DNA of 64,000 nt from Paralichthys olivaceus. Taxonomy: Eukaryota; Chordata; Actinopteri; Pleuronectiformes; Paralichthyidae. The DNA is taken from assembly GCF_024713975.1 (NCBI RefSeq), contig NC_091116.1:12554986-12618985 (forward strand). Direction: 5' to 3'. Below, piece by piece: positions 36,463-52,971 of this stretch (positions within the stretch are counted from its first letter, which is position 1; each line of letters opens with the position of its first letter). Under the pieces are notes generated by a model. The model was not told the origin of the DNA and did not search any database. It saw only the letters and a list, made by a program, of their open reading frames with translations. A program made the translations under genes and the position numbers.

Positions 36463-36929
36463 TCTAATGACGTCAGTTTTCCACTTGCTGTTTACTTCAC
36501 ACATGAACATTTTCCAGGAACATAAATTCTTATTTTAAATACACAACCGATAATGTTGTTTTTAAGGAGGAAGACTCACAGTCTCAGTTTTCACGGACGG
36601 GATCTCTGAACTGAATTTCACCTTTCAATAAAAGATATGTACAAATATAAAGTGACAGAACCTGTTAAACCTGACATAAGCTCCATGTGGATTGATACTA
36701 TCTGCACCACCACCCAGCAGCATGCATTTAACGTCTTTGCAGATGATTTACGTCGATGCCGTGAAACTTAGCAATTGAGGGTTCTCGGACCCGCTCTGTC
36801 GTTACGAGGTCTTTCTTCTTTTCTTTCTAAGCAGAGGTTTGTTCTCGAGGCACATCACAGATAATGAAACGTAATGAAAGCAGTACACAGCTGAGAAAAG
36901 GACGAGCTGAAGAAGACACGTGTCCGTTT

Positions 36930-43853
<6,924 letters not shown>

Positions 43854-44000
43854 CTCGAGTTGAGAGGAGACGAGTTCGATTCCGCACAGAAGAGAAGTTT
43901 TAGTTCACGTCCGAACCCAGTGTTGACTCTGACTCCGACTCTGACTCCTCAAGGGAACGCAGTGTGGGTTACTTTACGGAAACGACGTCAGCCAATCCCC
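43854..44000 (-). other. Predicted non-coding first exon of stat1
   Basis: On the minus strand a strong donor GAG|GTGAGT ends the exon at 43854, within CpG-rich sequence. It pairs well with the acceptor just before the start codon. The transcription start is not defined by the sequence; 44000 is a rough guess. Confidence 0.45.
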
Positions 44001-44352
44001 GCGTAGGATTTGCCCCCTACGCCCGCCCCTTCCCTCCTGACAGCCAATCAGAGCGCGGCGATGTCAGCTGTTCCGTCCGCTGGCGAAGCGCCGCCCGGAC
44101 AACGTTAAAAACGTTTCGATTATTTTAATTAAAAAAACTTAACGAGGCGCAAAATCACCAGCGAACACGCGGGTTCGGTTTGTTGAAGAGTCCGCGGGTT
44201 TTCCGCGTGGATTTAAAATGAGCCTGCGACGAGTGGAGGCGGAAATAACGAGCAGGCTGGAGGGAGGGAGGACAGCGCACAGAACAGCCTCCGGTGACCA
44301 CGTGTTTTCAGAGAAAGAGAAAGTAAGTGAGGTTCCTGCAGAAAACGAAACT
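43984..44352 (-). promoter_or_regulatory. stat1 promoter: CCAAT boxes, CRE-like site and ISRE-type elements
   Basis: A CpG-rich stretch carries CCAAT at 43992-43996 and 44044-44048, and a near-CRE (CGACGTCA) at 43984-43991. Two interferon-response-type elements lie further out: GAAAGAGAAA at 44313-44322 and GAAAACGAAACT at 44341-44352. The second exactly fits GAAANNGAAACT. STAT1 is interferon-inducible in vertebrates through IRF/ISGF3 sites, so these are plausible autoregulatory elements. The motifs are seen; their use is inferred. Confidence 0.55.
44218..44322 (+). other. Unexplained possible exon divergent from stat1
   Basis: An ATG at 44218 opens 35 in-frame codons ending at a strong donor AAA|GTAAGT at 44323, in the same CpG island as stat1 but on the opposite strand. 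The peptide starts MSLRRVEAEITSRLEGG and is not recognised. No downstream partner exon could be identified before mstn. It could be the first exon of a divergent gene or non-coding RNA, or chance. Confidence 0.25.
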
Positions 44353-45848
44353 TAACAGTTTCTACTCGTTTCATAATAATGAGAGATCAGCGTCCTCTCA
44401 ACCTTAGTGGGAGAGATAAACCCTCTGGAGTTCATTATAATAATAATCATAATAATAATCATAATCATAATAATAATCATAATAATCATCATAATATAGA
44501 ATTCAAATGAAAATCTATTTGCTGTCGTTAACAGAAGCAGAATGAGCATAATATAAAAATCACAGTTTGGTATTATAAAGTTTGACATTGTTGTGTCTTC
44601 AACAAGTCAGACGAGTCAAACCCCTGATTTCTGACACTTGGAGCGAGTTATTAATACTCGGGAGTCACAGAATGTAATATTCTTTATTGCGATATCATGA
44701 GCAGTTTCTCAGAAGGTGTGTGTCATTCAGAAGAGCGAGAGAATAATGTTACCTGTTAATGAACAACACCCCAAAAAAAATATATTTAAAAGATATACAC
44801 GTTCATCCAAGACCGACCGTTTGTTTCTCAATATAAAATAAATCTGTGGTAATGCTGATGTATATAAATGAGTAATAACTCCTGTTACATATGCAAATAA
44901 TTCTATTTCTTACACTTATGAGATTTACAGCACATTTTTCACTATTCATATTCACACAATGCACAAACTGAGTCCTTGAAACTACGACGGCGCTGCAGGT
45001 AAATGTCTATTACAGTCAAACTCCCACAGTTCTTGTCGTGTCTCCAGTGTTAGTTTCACTGTCAGAGCACCGACCTCAGGTTTTACAAACACAGATCGTG
45101 TGTGAGCAATATCGTGTTTAAATTGTATAAATCAACGGTTACAGAAAGATAAATAGCAAGAAAAGCAAGACACGGAATCTCGTGAAAAGGAATATTTCTG
45201 CTTCTCTAACATCTTGATTCTTCTTCCTATCTTGTGGCTTTGTCTTAAGAAACACAGGACAAAAACTAAATTATCTTGGATCCACATTGTTGCAGCAATG
45301 TGACCATATCCCAAAAAAGAAAAGAAAAAAGGGAACTCAGGGTCACCGCAGAATCACAAACGTGAATGTGTGTCACTCGTGGACGTCCTGTTCCAACAGC
45401 GAAGCAAAGGCTTGTGGGTCAGAAACCCCTGCGAGGCACAACAACAGTCGGGACATCTGCACTCAGCTTCAAATCGAGATGAAACCTCCCTCTGAGATCA
45501 CATTTTCTGCTCACATCGTAAATTTGGCTGATGGGTCCTAGTGTTCCCTCGGTGTTCAGACACTGTTAAATCAGTTGATGATGATTGTAGATCTGAATCA
45601 GGCTTCAGACGACGGCTGAGTGTATAAATCAATGATCAATGTGTGTGTGCACCATGTTTACACCAGTTCACCAACAACCAACACACCCACACCTTCAGCC
45701 GCGGTGCTGCAACTGTCCACTAGATGTCTCCCCAGACCTTTTCATATTTATGCTTAAGAAACAAGAAGAAAAAAGTAAAATTAGACGAGCGAATCCATTT
45801 TTAAATCTCAGGGCAGAGTGAATGTGTGTGTACAATGATTTTACAGGC
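44353..45848. other. Intergenic region between stat1 and mstn
   Basis: No supported gene. It contains an AT-rich (ATA/ATC)n tract at about 44436-44500 and otherwise ordinary AT-rich sequence. A TTTATT at 45849-45854 (AATAAA on the minus strand) may mark the far end of the mstn transcript. Confidence 0.4.
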
Positions 45849-46486
45849 TTTATTTTTCTTAAGTCTGTCAAGGAGAACATGTTTTCATCTCCAGTTGTTT
45901 GTAAGTGAGAAGGACAACGATTCAGCCCCAACTCATTTTATATTTTTGTATTGTGATCAACTTAAAAACAGAAGATCCAACTCGAAACCTCCAGAAGAAG
46001 AAAACTACACTGAGGAGAAAATCCCTCAGCCTCTCGCCGTCTGTCGTTCAGCTCCATCCATTCACCAGCCTCTGCATGTTGACAACATATCACAACGCAC
46101 CTGCAACAACGTCCTTGTAAAAGTGTCTTTCTCTCTGTCGCCGTGACGGTCTTGGGAACTGGTCACAGCGAGGAGTCTGCAAACAAGCATCAGGGCAGAG
46201 AGTCACTCAGTTCATGTTTTGTAAAATCAGGGCGCACATGAAAGACGCCCTGCAGGGTCAAGACTCAAATCAGGACACGTTGTCATGTGGACGGGAGGAC
46301 AGGGAGCAGCAGGAGTTCATCTGTGTGTGCACGATGGAAAACAAGTCTCATATTGTGTGAAAAGTTGTGTCTTCTGTTACGGTGGATAAATAACAAGTTC
46401 AAGAAATTTATATTGAAAATCAACAAAATCTGATTCAGCAGCTGATTACTTGAAACGGACACATTGTGTTTCCAGGGACAAATAGT
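45849..46486 (-). other. mstn 3' UTR (predicted)
   Basis: This follows the mstn stop codon on the minus strand, with AATAAA at 45854-45849 as a candidate end about 640 bases downstream. I see no coding sequence in it. Confidence 0.35.
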
Positions 46487-48477
46487 TCAGGAGCAGCCGC
46501 AGTGGTCGACCACCATGGACGGGATCTTCCCGTAGATGATCTGCTCCTTGCGGTTGAAGTAGAGCATGTTGATGGGCGACATCTTGGTGGGCGTGCAGCA
46601 GGGCCCCGCAGTGCCCCGCGGGTTGGCCTTGTTCACCAGGTGTGCGTGCGGGTACTGCTGCAGGTGCATGAACTCGCACTCGCCCGAGCAGTAGTTGGCC
46701 CGGTAACGTTTGGGCGCGATGATCCAGTCCCAGCCGAACTCCTCGAAGTCGACGGTCAGCGGGTAGCGGCAGCAGCGCGTCTCCGCAGACTCCTCGTCGC
46801 AGTTGAGGCCCGAGTCACGACGGGACCTCTTGGGGCTGTCGAGGATCTTCACTTCGATGAAAGGTTGCTGGAAGGGACATTTAAAGAAAGAGTCACAGCC
46901 CCGTGGTTGTGTGTCTCTGACGACCCGTGCAGTTTTTTTCCCCAGGCTCATATGAGGTCACCATGACCTTTGACCTTTGACCACTGAGATCTAATCAGTT
47001 CATTCAAGTATTAACACAAATTTGAACTGACCAAAGTTGATCTGCTGATGAAGAACTCACTGAAAGCTCCAGAACGAGCAGGTAAGTCGACCCAGAGTCA
47101 TTTGGTTTTACACTGAATCTTGTATTTCATGTATTGAATTTGATTTGCAGTGAACTCACCAGTCCTTCCTCTCCAGGCTCTGCAGATGTCACAGCCAGAT
47201 CTTCTCCCCTGGAGTTGTAGGCGTTGATCTCGATGCCGTAGTTGGCCTCCGGTTGTCGCAGCCAAGCCTGCAGCATGGACTTGATGTCGACGCTCTGCCA
47301 AGAGCCGCTTCCGGCGTCGATGTCGATCTTCAGCGAGCGCACTCGCACGCGGGTGCTGTTCCCCTCGTTTCCAGGTTTGAGGTGGGAGAGCTGCAGGAAC
47401 ACGGTGGTGACCATGTGGGCCGGCCGCAGGTGAACCCACAGCTGAGCCGTCAGGATGTTTTTGGGCTGGATCTTTGGACTGAGACTGAAGAGACAACAGG
47501 AGGACAACTCGTCCTGGGAGATCGGGTTGTCTGGAAGAAATGTTAAAAAATGAAACATGTTAATAGTTGAAAGCTTGTTACTGCTTTAGTCCAGAACTGG
47601 GTGACACTTGGACATTCATGATCCCCTGAGGATGAGCCCTAGTTAATCTGGTGATGCCCTGATCTTTCCTCCACCACGACAGGAAATAAATGATCCATTG
47701 AAATGACGGCCTGTGTCTGGGTGTGTTATCGTGTTCTCATGCATGAACCTTTAAGGTGCCAGAATATTTCCTCAGATAGATGATGGATATATTTAATACT
47801 GCTGCAGTATATACTCTTTAAATATAACATTTAAAATCACTCACACCTTCATCATGTTGTCACGTTCGGTTTCAAAGCTTCTAGAAACTAACTTTTTTAA
47901 TTCACATTAATATTTCTTCTTCAAACTCCACAAAGCTAAACGTTAAAGTGTGAAAAGTTCCTTATAATTCTTTGTAGAACATAAATCAAGTATTAATTCT
48001 CTCCATTATTCTGGATGGCTACAGGAAACAAGCGTTACGCACGGATTTTACGCACGGATTTCGCCTTTTACGCACGAAGTTTTCGAACAGATCCAGTCGC
48101 AGGACCGAAAAGAAACTGTAAAACATATATGTTGGTTCGGTTTAGTTACGCATGGTGGCCATAGTGATGATGGTCTCCGTCGTGGCGTGGTCCTCCTCCT
48201 CCACCCGCGGGTCGTACTGGTCCAGCAGCTGCGTCAGAGGCGGCGCTTTGGGGAGCAGCTGGCGGATCATGTCCCGGCTGATGTTGGGCGCCTGCTCCAG
48301 CCGCAGGATGCTGAGGATCTGGGACTTGATGCTGTGGAGCCTCATCTGCTTGTTGTGCTCCCGGTATTCGCAGGGCGAGCACTGCTCCCCGCTCTCCACC
48401 GGCAGCCTGGAGGTCTGGTTCGTCTCCATGGAGAAACCCGCAGAGGAGAGGGCGGACAGACAGAACAAGAGGAGCAT
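46487..48477 (-). CDS. mstn: Myostatin (GDF8), teleost myostatin-2/mstna type
   Basis: Secreted TGF-beta family inhibitor of muscle growth, made as a prepropeptide. Three exons, as in all myostatins: 48477-48150, 47530-47160 and 46867-46487, giving 359 residues. The start at 48477 gives a hydrophobic signal peptide ([16 protein letters not shown]). An in-frame ATG at 48543 overlaps the TATA-like box and is rejected. The propeptide has sequons at Asn20 (NQT) and Asn65 (NIS). The furin site RSRR (247-250) releases a 109-residue mature domain with all nine cysteines and [10 protein letters not shown]. The mature start DSGL and the motif CSGECE favour MSTN over GDF11. Odd points: the linker after DQYDP lacks the usual Arg-Asp tolloid site (here Arg91-Val92), and the end reads VVDHCGCS instead of VVDRCGCS. 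Assignment to the myostatin-2 paralog is inferred from divergence and neighbours. Confidence 0.93.
46954..47028 (+). repeat. Fragment of a dispersed fish repeat with nuclear-receptor half-sites, in mstn intron 2
   Basis: Runs from a GAGGTCACCATGACC core through 'tgacctttgacc' and ends in 'ctaatcagttcatt...caaatttgaa'. From memory this arrangement recurs in many teleost sequences as a dispersed repeat. It includes a perfect AGGTCA-NNN-TGACCT palindrome and overlapping DR1 spacing. Confidence 0.5.
46955..46982. promoter_or_regulatory. Perfect ERE-type palindrome fused to DR1 half-sites, in mstn intron 2
   Basis: AGGTCA (46955-46960), CCA, TGACCT (46964-46969) exactly fits the estrogen response element consensus. 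It continues as TGACCT-T-TGACCT-T-TGACC to 46982, which is DR1 spacing used by PPAR, RXR and HNF4 receptors. The motif is seen; receptor binding is inferred. Confidence 0.4.
47605..47700 (+). repeat. Degenerate dispersed fish repeat in mstn intron 1
   Basis: Contains GGACATTCATGATCCCCTGA followed by 'ggatgagccctagt' and 'ggtgatgccctgat'. From memory this matches the middle of a repeat widespread in teleosts, the same family suspected at 16660-16740. Confidence 0.5.
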
Positions 48478-48540
48478 CCTGGGGGAAGGAGAAGACGCTG
48501 CAGTGACGCTGGATGATATGAGACTGTCCCCACACACCAG

Positions 48541-48809
48541 CATTTTATGATTGGCTGCCAGGAGGATCTTTTTTTAATCAGAGAGGAGACTTAAAGAGGT
48601 AGTAAGTTTATATCATGGATATCCAACTTTGTTCAAGGAGAGTTTTCCATCTGCTTTACATTTTTAAACTCATTCAAAACTTTTATTTCAAGAAAAACAA
48701 AAGTTATTCTTGCCCAAGAAAACTTCAGAAAGAAAAATCAAACGAGGCTTTTATTTTTTTATTGTCTTTGTTTTGAGGCAAGAAATAAAGATCTCACATG
48801 TTTCAGCTG
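48541..48809 (-). promoter_or_regulatory. mstn core promoter and proximal E-boxes
   Basis: On the minus strand a CCAAT box (48554-48550) is followed by a TATA-like CATAAAATG (48549-48541), about 65 bases before the chosen start codon. E-boxes lie upstream at 48648-48653 (CATCTG), 48795-48800 (CACATG) and 48804-48809 (CAGCTG). Myostatin promoters in other vertebrates carry E-boxes bound by myogenic bHLH factors, so these are good candidates. Confidence 0.55.
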
Positions 48810-49584
48810 CTACTTTTACATTTTACTATAAACCTTTTGTTGTTGTTGTTTTTAAAAAGAGCTTTTACAACCTGAAATAAGTTTTGGTATGAAAAAAAGT
48901 TCTGCATTTATTTATTAGTTATTGTCCCATTTAGGATCCAAGAAGCTTCCCTGTAAATAAGTCCATACACTTTAAATACAAGCTCCCTGTTGAATAAGAA
49001 TATTCCTCTTGTAAATCCCTCCATGTGTTTTGTGCTGCTCCTCCCCCCACTCAACAGCAGAGGGAGGACATGTGTTTGGCCTCCTGTTTATCAGCAGCTT
49101 CAAACTTTAAATTAACCTGCTCGGAGTCCAGAGAGGAGCTGCAGCACAGCACGGGGTAAAACATTCACTCTTCAGCTGTAATATCTCAACTACAGTTCAC
49201 TTTGTTTTCAGTTGTTCAAAACTTTAAATGTTCCTTTCTGCAGGCTTTAAGTCAAATGAATCCAGATAATGTGAAGGTCCGTCGTCTCAGGTTGACTCAA
49301 CAAGTCATTCTGCAGTCTGTGTTTTTTGTATTTGATTATATTTGTAATATTTTCCCCTTTTGAGTTGAGTTAGTCTGTTGAATGTTGTGTTGCCTGCAGT
49401 TGAAGTCAGGTAAAACACTCGTGACCTTGGCTGAGGCTCTACAAGCTTGTTTGTTTTGATTCTTCTGTTTTTGTTAAACACAACCTGCAGGTGAGGTTGA
49501 ACCGTCCTCATATATATACGGGTCAATATCTCCTGGAAGAGTTTTGAACACGCTCCTCGTTCTTGTCCTGTTTTTTTCTGCAGT
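48810..49584. other. Shared upstream region between mstn and akap19
   Basis: No gene is seen. Most of it is AT-rich. A somewhat more GC-rich patch near 49085-49160 could hold the akap19 first exon, but no boundary can be fixed. Confidence 0.35.
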
Positions 49585-49648
49585 CATGGAAAGTGTCTTC
49601 AAATACTCATCCTGCTGAAAACACTAGTTCCTCCAGTGTCTCTGTGAG
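49585..49648 (+). other. akap19 5' UTR exon start (predicted)
   Basis: A clear acceptor (a T-run then CTGCAG, ending at 49584) precedes the start codon by 64 bases, so the coding exon probably begins here and an upstream non-coding exon exists. Confidence 0.5.
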
Positions 49649-49966
49649 ATGGGATGTACTGAGTCCAGATTCTGGCATTGGTCCTGCTCACGCAAACAGA
49701 AGGACGACGTCATCGACAAACCAAGAAGAGAAGAAACCAAATCTTTCCTGGAGGACGTGAAGGAGACTGAATGTGTCGTCAGTCCAGAGGAGACGGTGGC
49801 TGACCCTCGTTCTCTGACTCTTCCTCCAGTCAGTAAACCCGTACTGGAGTTTGCTCAGAGGATGTCGGAGGATATCGTCGCTCAGGCTCTGCAGGTCTTC
49901 TGGGAGCTGGAGATTCGATACAAGAACCTGCCTTTCATCGACAGTGACTGTGATTATGTTATATGA
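49649..49966 (+). CDS. akap19: Small membrane A-kinase anchor protein (smAKAP, C2orf88 homolog)
   Basis: Anchors type I protein kinase A to the plasma membrane. The coding region is a single exon of 105 residues (human 95). The N terminus MGC offers Gly2 for myristoylation and Cys3 for palmitoylation, as in human smAKAP. Residues 64-85 (PVLEFAQRMSEDIVAQAL and on) match the amphipathic RI-binding helix of the human protein (ILEYAHRLSQDILCDAL). The C terminus YKNLPFIDSD matches human YHDIPYIESE. The middle of the protein is poorly conserved. The gene is head-to-head with mstn; in human, C2orf88 is also a close neighbour of MSTN, which supports the call. Confidence 0.88.
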   Translation: MGCTESRFWHWSCSRKQKDDVIDKPRREETKSFLEDVKETECVVSPEETVADPRSLTLPPVSKPVLEFAQRMSEDIVAQALQVFWELEIRYKNLPFIDSDCDYVI

Positions 49967-50207
49967 GCTGGAGAAGAGACGTTTGTGACTGAACCAGGAC
50001 AAACCACCAACATGATGCTGCGCTGCTGCAGGAATGCAGCTTCTCTTCGCAGAAACATGTCTGCAACGTGTGTTTTTTAGGTATTTGAGCTTCTTTCGCA
50101 ACACTGCAACATGTGATTATATGTGTTGGAAACAATGGAGCTCTACGACTCACAGGAATACGACCAATCTGGATCTGGATGCTCAGTTTAAATAATAGTA
50201 TAACAAT

Positions 50208-50213
50208 AATAAA
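50208..50213 (+). terminator. Candidate polyadenylation signal of akap19 (AATAAA)
   Basis: Canonical hexamer about 240 bases after the stop. A second AATAAA lies at 50475-50480. Confidence 0.5.
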
Positions 50214-50489
50214 CCTGTAGTGATACCTGTTACACCCTCCACCAACCTGAGCAGTTTTCATAGTTTCTAATCGGCTCATCTTTAAGTCCAACTGAATTTT
50301 TGTCCCAGAATTTTAAACTAAACTCTAATATTTCACCTTTTCAAAGTTTTAACAGTTGTTTTTTTTATCTTTCTATCTTTTCACCAAGTTTACTCCATGA
50401 GCTGAAACCAGCTTCTTGTATCAAGAGCAACAGATGAACTGAGCTGCAGAACGGTGCATGTTATCATCACATGTAATAAACCAAAAGTT

Positions 50490-51290
50490 TCTTTAGATAA
50501 TTTAAATCAGTTTTGGTCATAAATGAAAATAAACAAAATCCCAAAATGCATGAAAGACTCTTTTTCCTCCAGTGTCACAGAATCTCTGTCCGTGAGAAGA
50601 TGAACATGTGGGTTCCACACTTTGTTTCTCAGCAGGTTTTCTGTGGACATGAAAACAGATCCAGAGGTGAGCGGGGTTAAGTCAATGTTTCCCTGCTCGG
50701 CCTCTCGCGTCTGTTTTGTCAACAGAAGAGATAAAGACGACAAGTTCAACTGAACTTAACAGAAATGAACTCGACAACGTGACGTCACTGTGGACATTGG
50801 TTCAGTCTGAATCTTCAAATGAACAAAGTGAGAAACTGGTTCATGTGTGTGTGTGTGAAGCTTGTGCTGAAACCTGCAATAGCAGAAACGTGTCCAGAAG
50901 ATGGCGTGAGAAGGCAGCTCATGCTGTCTGGGAATGGATCAATACTTTTATTCCCATGTAATAGTAATAATGAAAATATTAATTTGGGAGCACAGTTCTA
51001 CAGTCTTGATGGATTTTTTTATTTTGCAAATTCAAAATGTTGTGCTAAAAACAATAAAAACTATATTTAACCTGTAGAAGTTCAAAGACACAACATTATC
51101 CAAGATAATGTATTTTTAATTATTATTTTATTCAAATTAGCTTTTTTATTTAAATATATATATTTTTTTAATGTTTTTATCACTTGTGTTTTTCATGCCT
51201 ATTTTTATTTTTTTATTTTTTTATTATAATGTGAAGCAAGACAAATTAAATTTGATGATTTTCAAATCTATTTTTTTTAATTTATTTTCT
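50490..51290. other. Intergenic stretch after akap19
   Basis: No supported gene. From about 50950 to 51290 it is strongly AT-rich with T-runs. Confidence 0.45.
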
Positions 51291-51299
51291 GTATTTTCA

Positions 51300-51600
51300 G
51301 TGTTGAAAGAAACCTACGTGTCGCGTCATCTCCGGCGTGATGACGCGGTGTGCGTGCGACGCCTGTGGGGCGTGTCCAGCGGAGTCATTGCAGCTGCGGA
51401 CAGAAACAAACAAACAAACAGATTCTTCAAGTTCATCACGTCACGAGTCTGTGAGTAACTAACTTATAACTAACTTATAACTAACTTATGACTCGAGCTT
51501 AAAGAGAAGTTCAACATGGAGGACGGTCTGACCGGATGGAGAGCGAACATCTGCTGCTGCTCACCGGCAGAGACTAGTTCACAGACCGGGGCTGGTTAGT
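51300..51600 (+). promoter_or_regulatory. CpG-rich island, candidate inpp4a promoter and first exon
   Basis: CpG content rises sharply (CGCGTCATC, GATGACGCGG, GCGTGCGACG), with TGACG half-CRE motifs. A GTGAGT at 51449-51454 could be a donor. Being on the inpp4a side and about 9 kb before its start codon, it may be the promoter. An ATG at 51516 opens only a short frame. Confidence 0.3.
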
Positions 51601-51666
51601 TAGTTAGCTGGTTAGCAAACTGCAAAGTTAACTCACCTGTGTCATTTAGATTAAAGAGAGAAAGAC

Positions 51667-52158
51667 GTGTGTCTGTCTGTGTGTCTGTCTCTATCTGTGT
51701 GTGTGTGTGTGTCTGTGTGTATGTGTCTGTCAGTGTGTGTGTGTCTCTGTGTGTGTCTGTCTCTATCTGTGTGTGTGTGTGTCTCTGTGTGTGTCTCTGT
51801 GGGTGTGTGTGTGTGTGTCTGTCAGTGTGTGTGTCTGTGTCTGTCTGTGTGTCTGTCTCTATCTGTGTGTGTGTGTGTGTCTGTGTGTATGTGTCTGTCA
51901 GTGTGTGTGTGTGTCTCTGTGTGTGTGTGTGTGTGTGTGTGTGTCTGTCTGTCTCTGTCTCTCTGTTTGTCTGTCTGTCTGTCTGTGTGTGTGTGTCTGT
52001 CTCTGTCTGTCTCTATCTGTGTGTGTGTCTCTGTGTGTGTGTGTCTGTCAGTGTGTGTGTGTGTCTCTGTGTGTGTCTGTCAGTGTGTGTGTGTCTGTGT
52101 GTGTGTGTGTGTGTGTGTCTGTCTGTGTGTCTGTCTCTATCTGTGTGTGTGTGTGTCT

Positions 52159-52195
<37 letters not shown>

Positions 52196-52238
52196 TCTGT
52201 GTCTGTCTCTGTCTCTCTGTGTGTCTGTCTGTGTGTGT

Positions 52239-52272
<34 letters not shown>

Positions 52273-52317
52273 CTCTGTCTGTCTCTATCTGTGTGTGTCT
52301 GTGTGTCTGTGTGTGTG
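51667..52317. repeat. Compound TG/TCTG microsatellite, about 650 bases
   Basis: Alternating TG and TCTG/TCTA units run almost without interruption, the largest simple repeat in the window. The long Cys/Val/Ser-rich open frames in three phases are artefacts of it. Confidence 0.97.
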
Positions 52318-52690
52318 ATGTGTCTTCTGATGTGATAAGCTGTGTGTGTAGTGTGACAGCAGCCTGGTGATGTTGAGAAACATCTGTGACACAACATCGT
52401 CCCCTCTTCTTCTGCTGCTGCTCTGGGTCGTGTTGCCTCCTCAGAACCTTTTCCAGCAGAGACAGTCACTTGAACAGGACTAGTGTCCTCATGGGGACGG
52501 AAGACTTGTCCCACTGAGGACGTGGTTAATGTGAACATGTGACGTGGTCCTGGTTAAGTTAGGGTTAGGCAGTGACTAGTTTCTGGAGTGGTCATGATTG
52601 TGGTTTGGGTAAAGTCACATGTGCGGCTGTCCACAGTGAATAGAAGTCAACATAAAGTCCTAGTAGCTGTGCAAACCTGTGTGTGTGTGT

Positions 52691-52726
52691 GTACTTGTAC
52701 TTGTACTTGTACTTGTACTTGTACTT
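52691..52726. repeat. (GTACTT) hexamer, six tandem copies
   Basis: Six exact GTACTT units directly follow a TG run. Confidence 0.9.
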
Positions 52727-52917
52727 GAACATGTGATGTGAGAATGATGTTGCACCTATAATACCTCCACTTGTACTCAAACAGAGACACAGCTCATTGT
52801 GCAGTGTAGTGTGTCACTTATACAGATTCTGCTGAGTGTGTGTGCAGCATGTCCTGTCTGGATGCTGACTCCGAGTGCACATGTGCAGAGTGTGTGTGTC
52901 TGAGTTGGCAAGTCGTC

Positions 52918-52923
<6 letters not shown>

Positions 52924-52969
<46 letters not shown>
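52924..52969. repeat. (CA)n microsatellite
   Basis: Uninterrupted CA run of about 46 bases. Confidence 0.95.

Positions 52970-52971
<2 letters not shown>

Larger units (their letters stand above)
35410..36650 (+). other. gls 3' UTR (predicted)
   Basis: No coding sequence is seen. Candidate signals are AATAAA at 35703-35708 (about 295 bases after the stop) and at 36627-36632. If the distal one is used, the transcript would overlap the end of stat1, which is transcribed from the other strand. Confidence 0.4.

Noticed and set aside
46466-46966. 166-codon plus-strand open frame opposite mstn exon 3
   Set aside because: Antisense shadow of the highly conserved GC-rich mature myostatin coding sequence.
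48475-48543. Upstream in-frame ATG at 48543 as the mstn start
   Set aside because: It overlaps the TATA-like box and would put 22 unlikely residues before a good signal peptide.
51639-52370. Long open frames (205-243 codons) in three phases
   Set aside because: All are translations of the TG/TCTG microsatellite, with only Cys, Val, Ser, Leu and a few others; they have no domain and no splice context.
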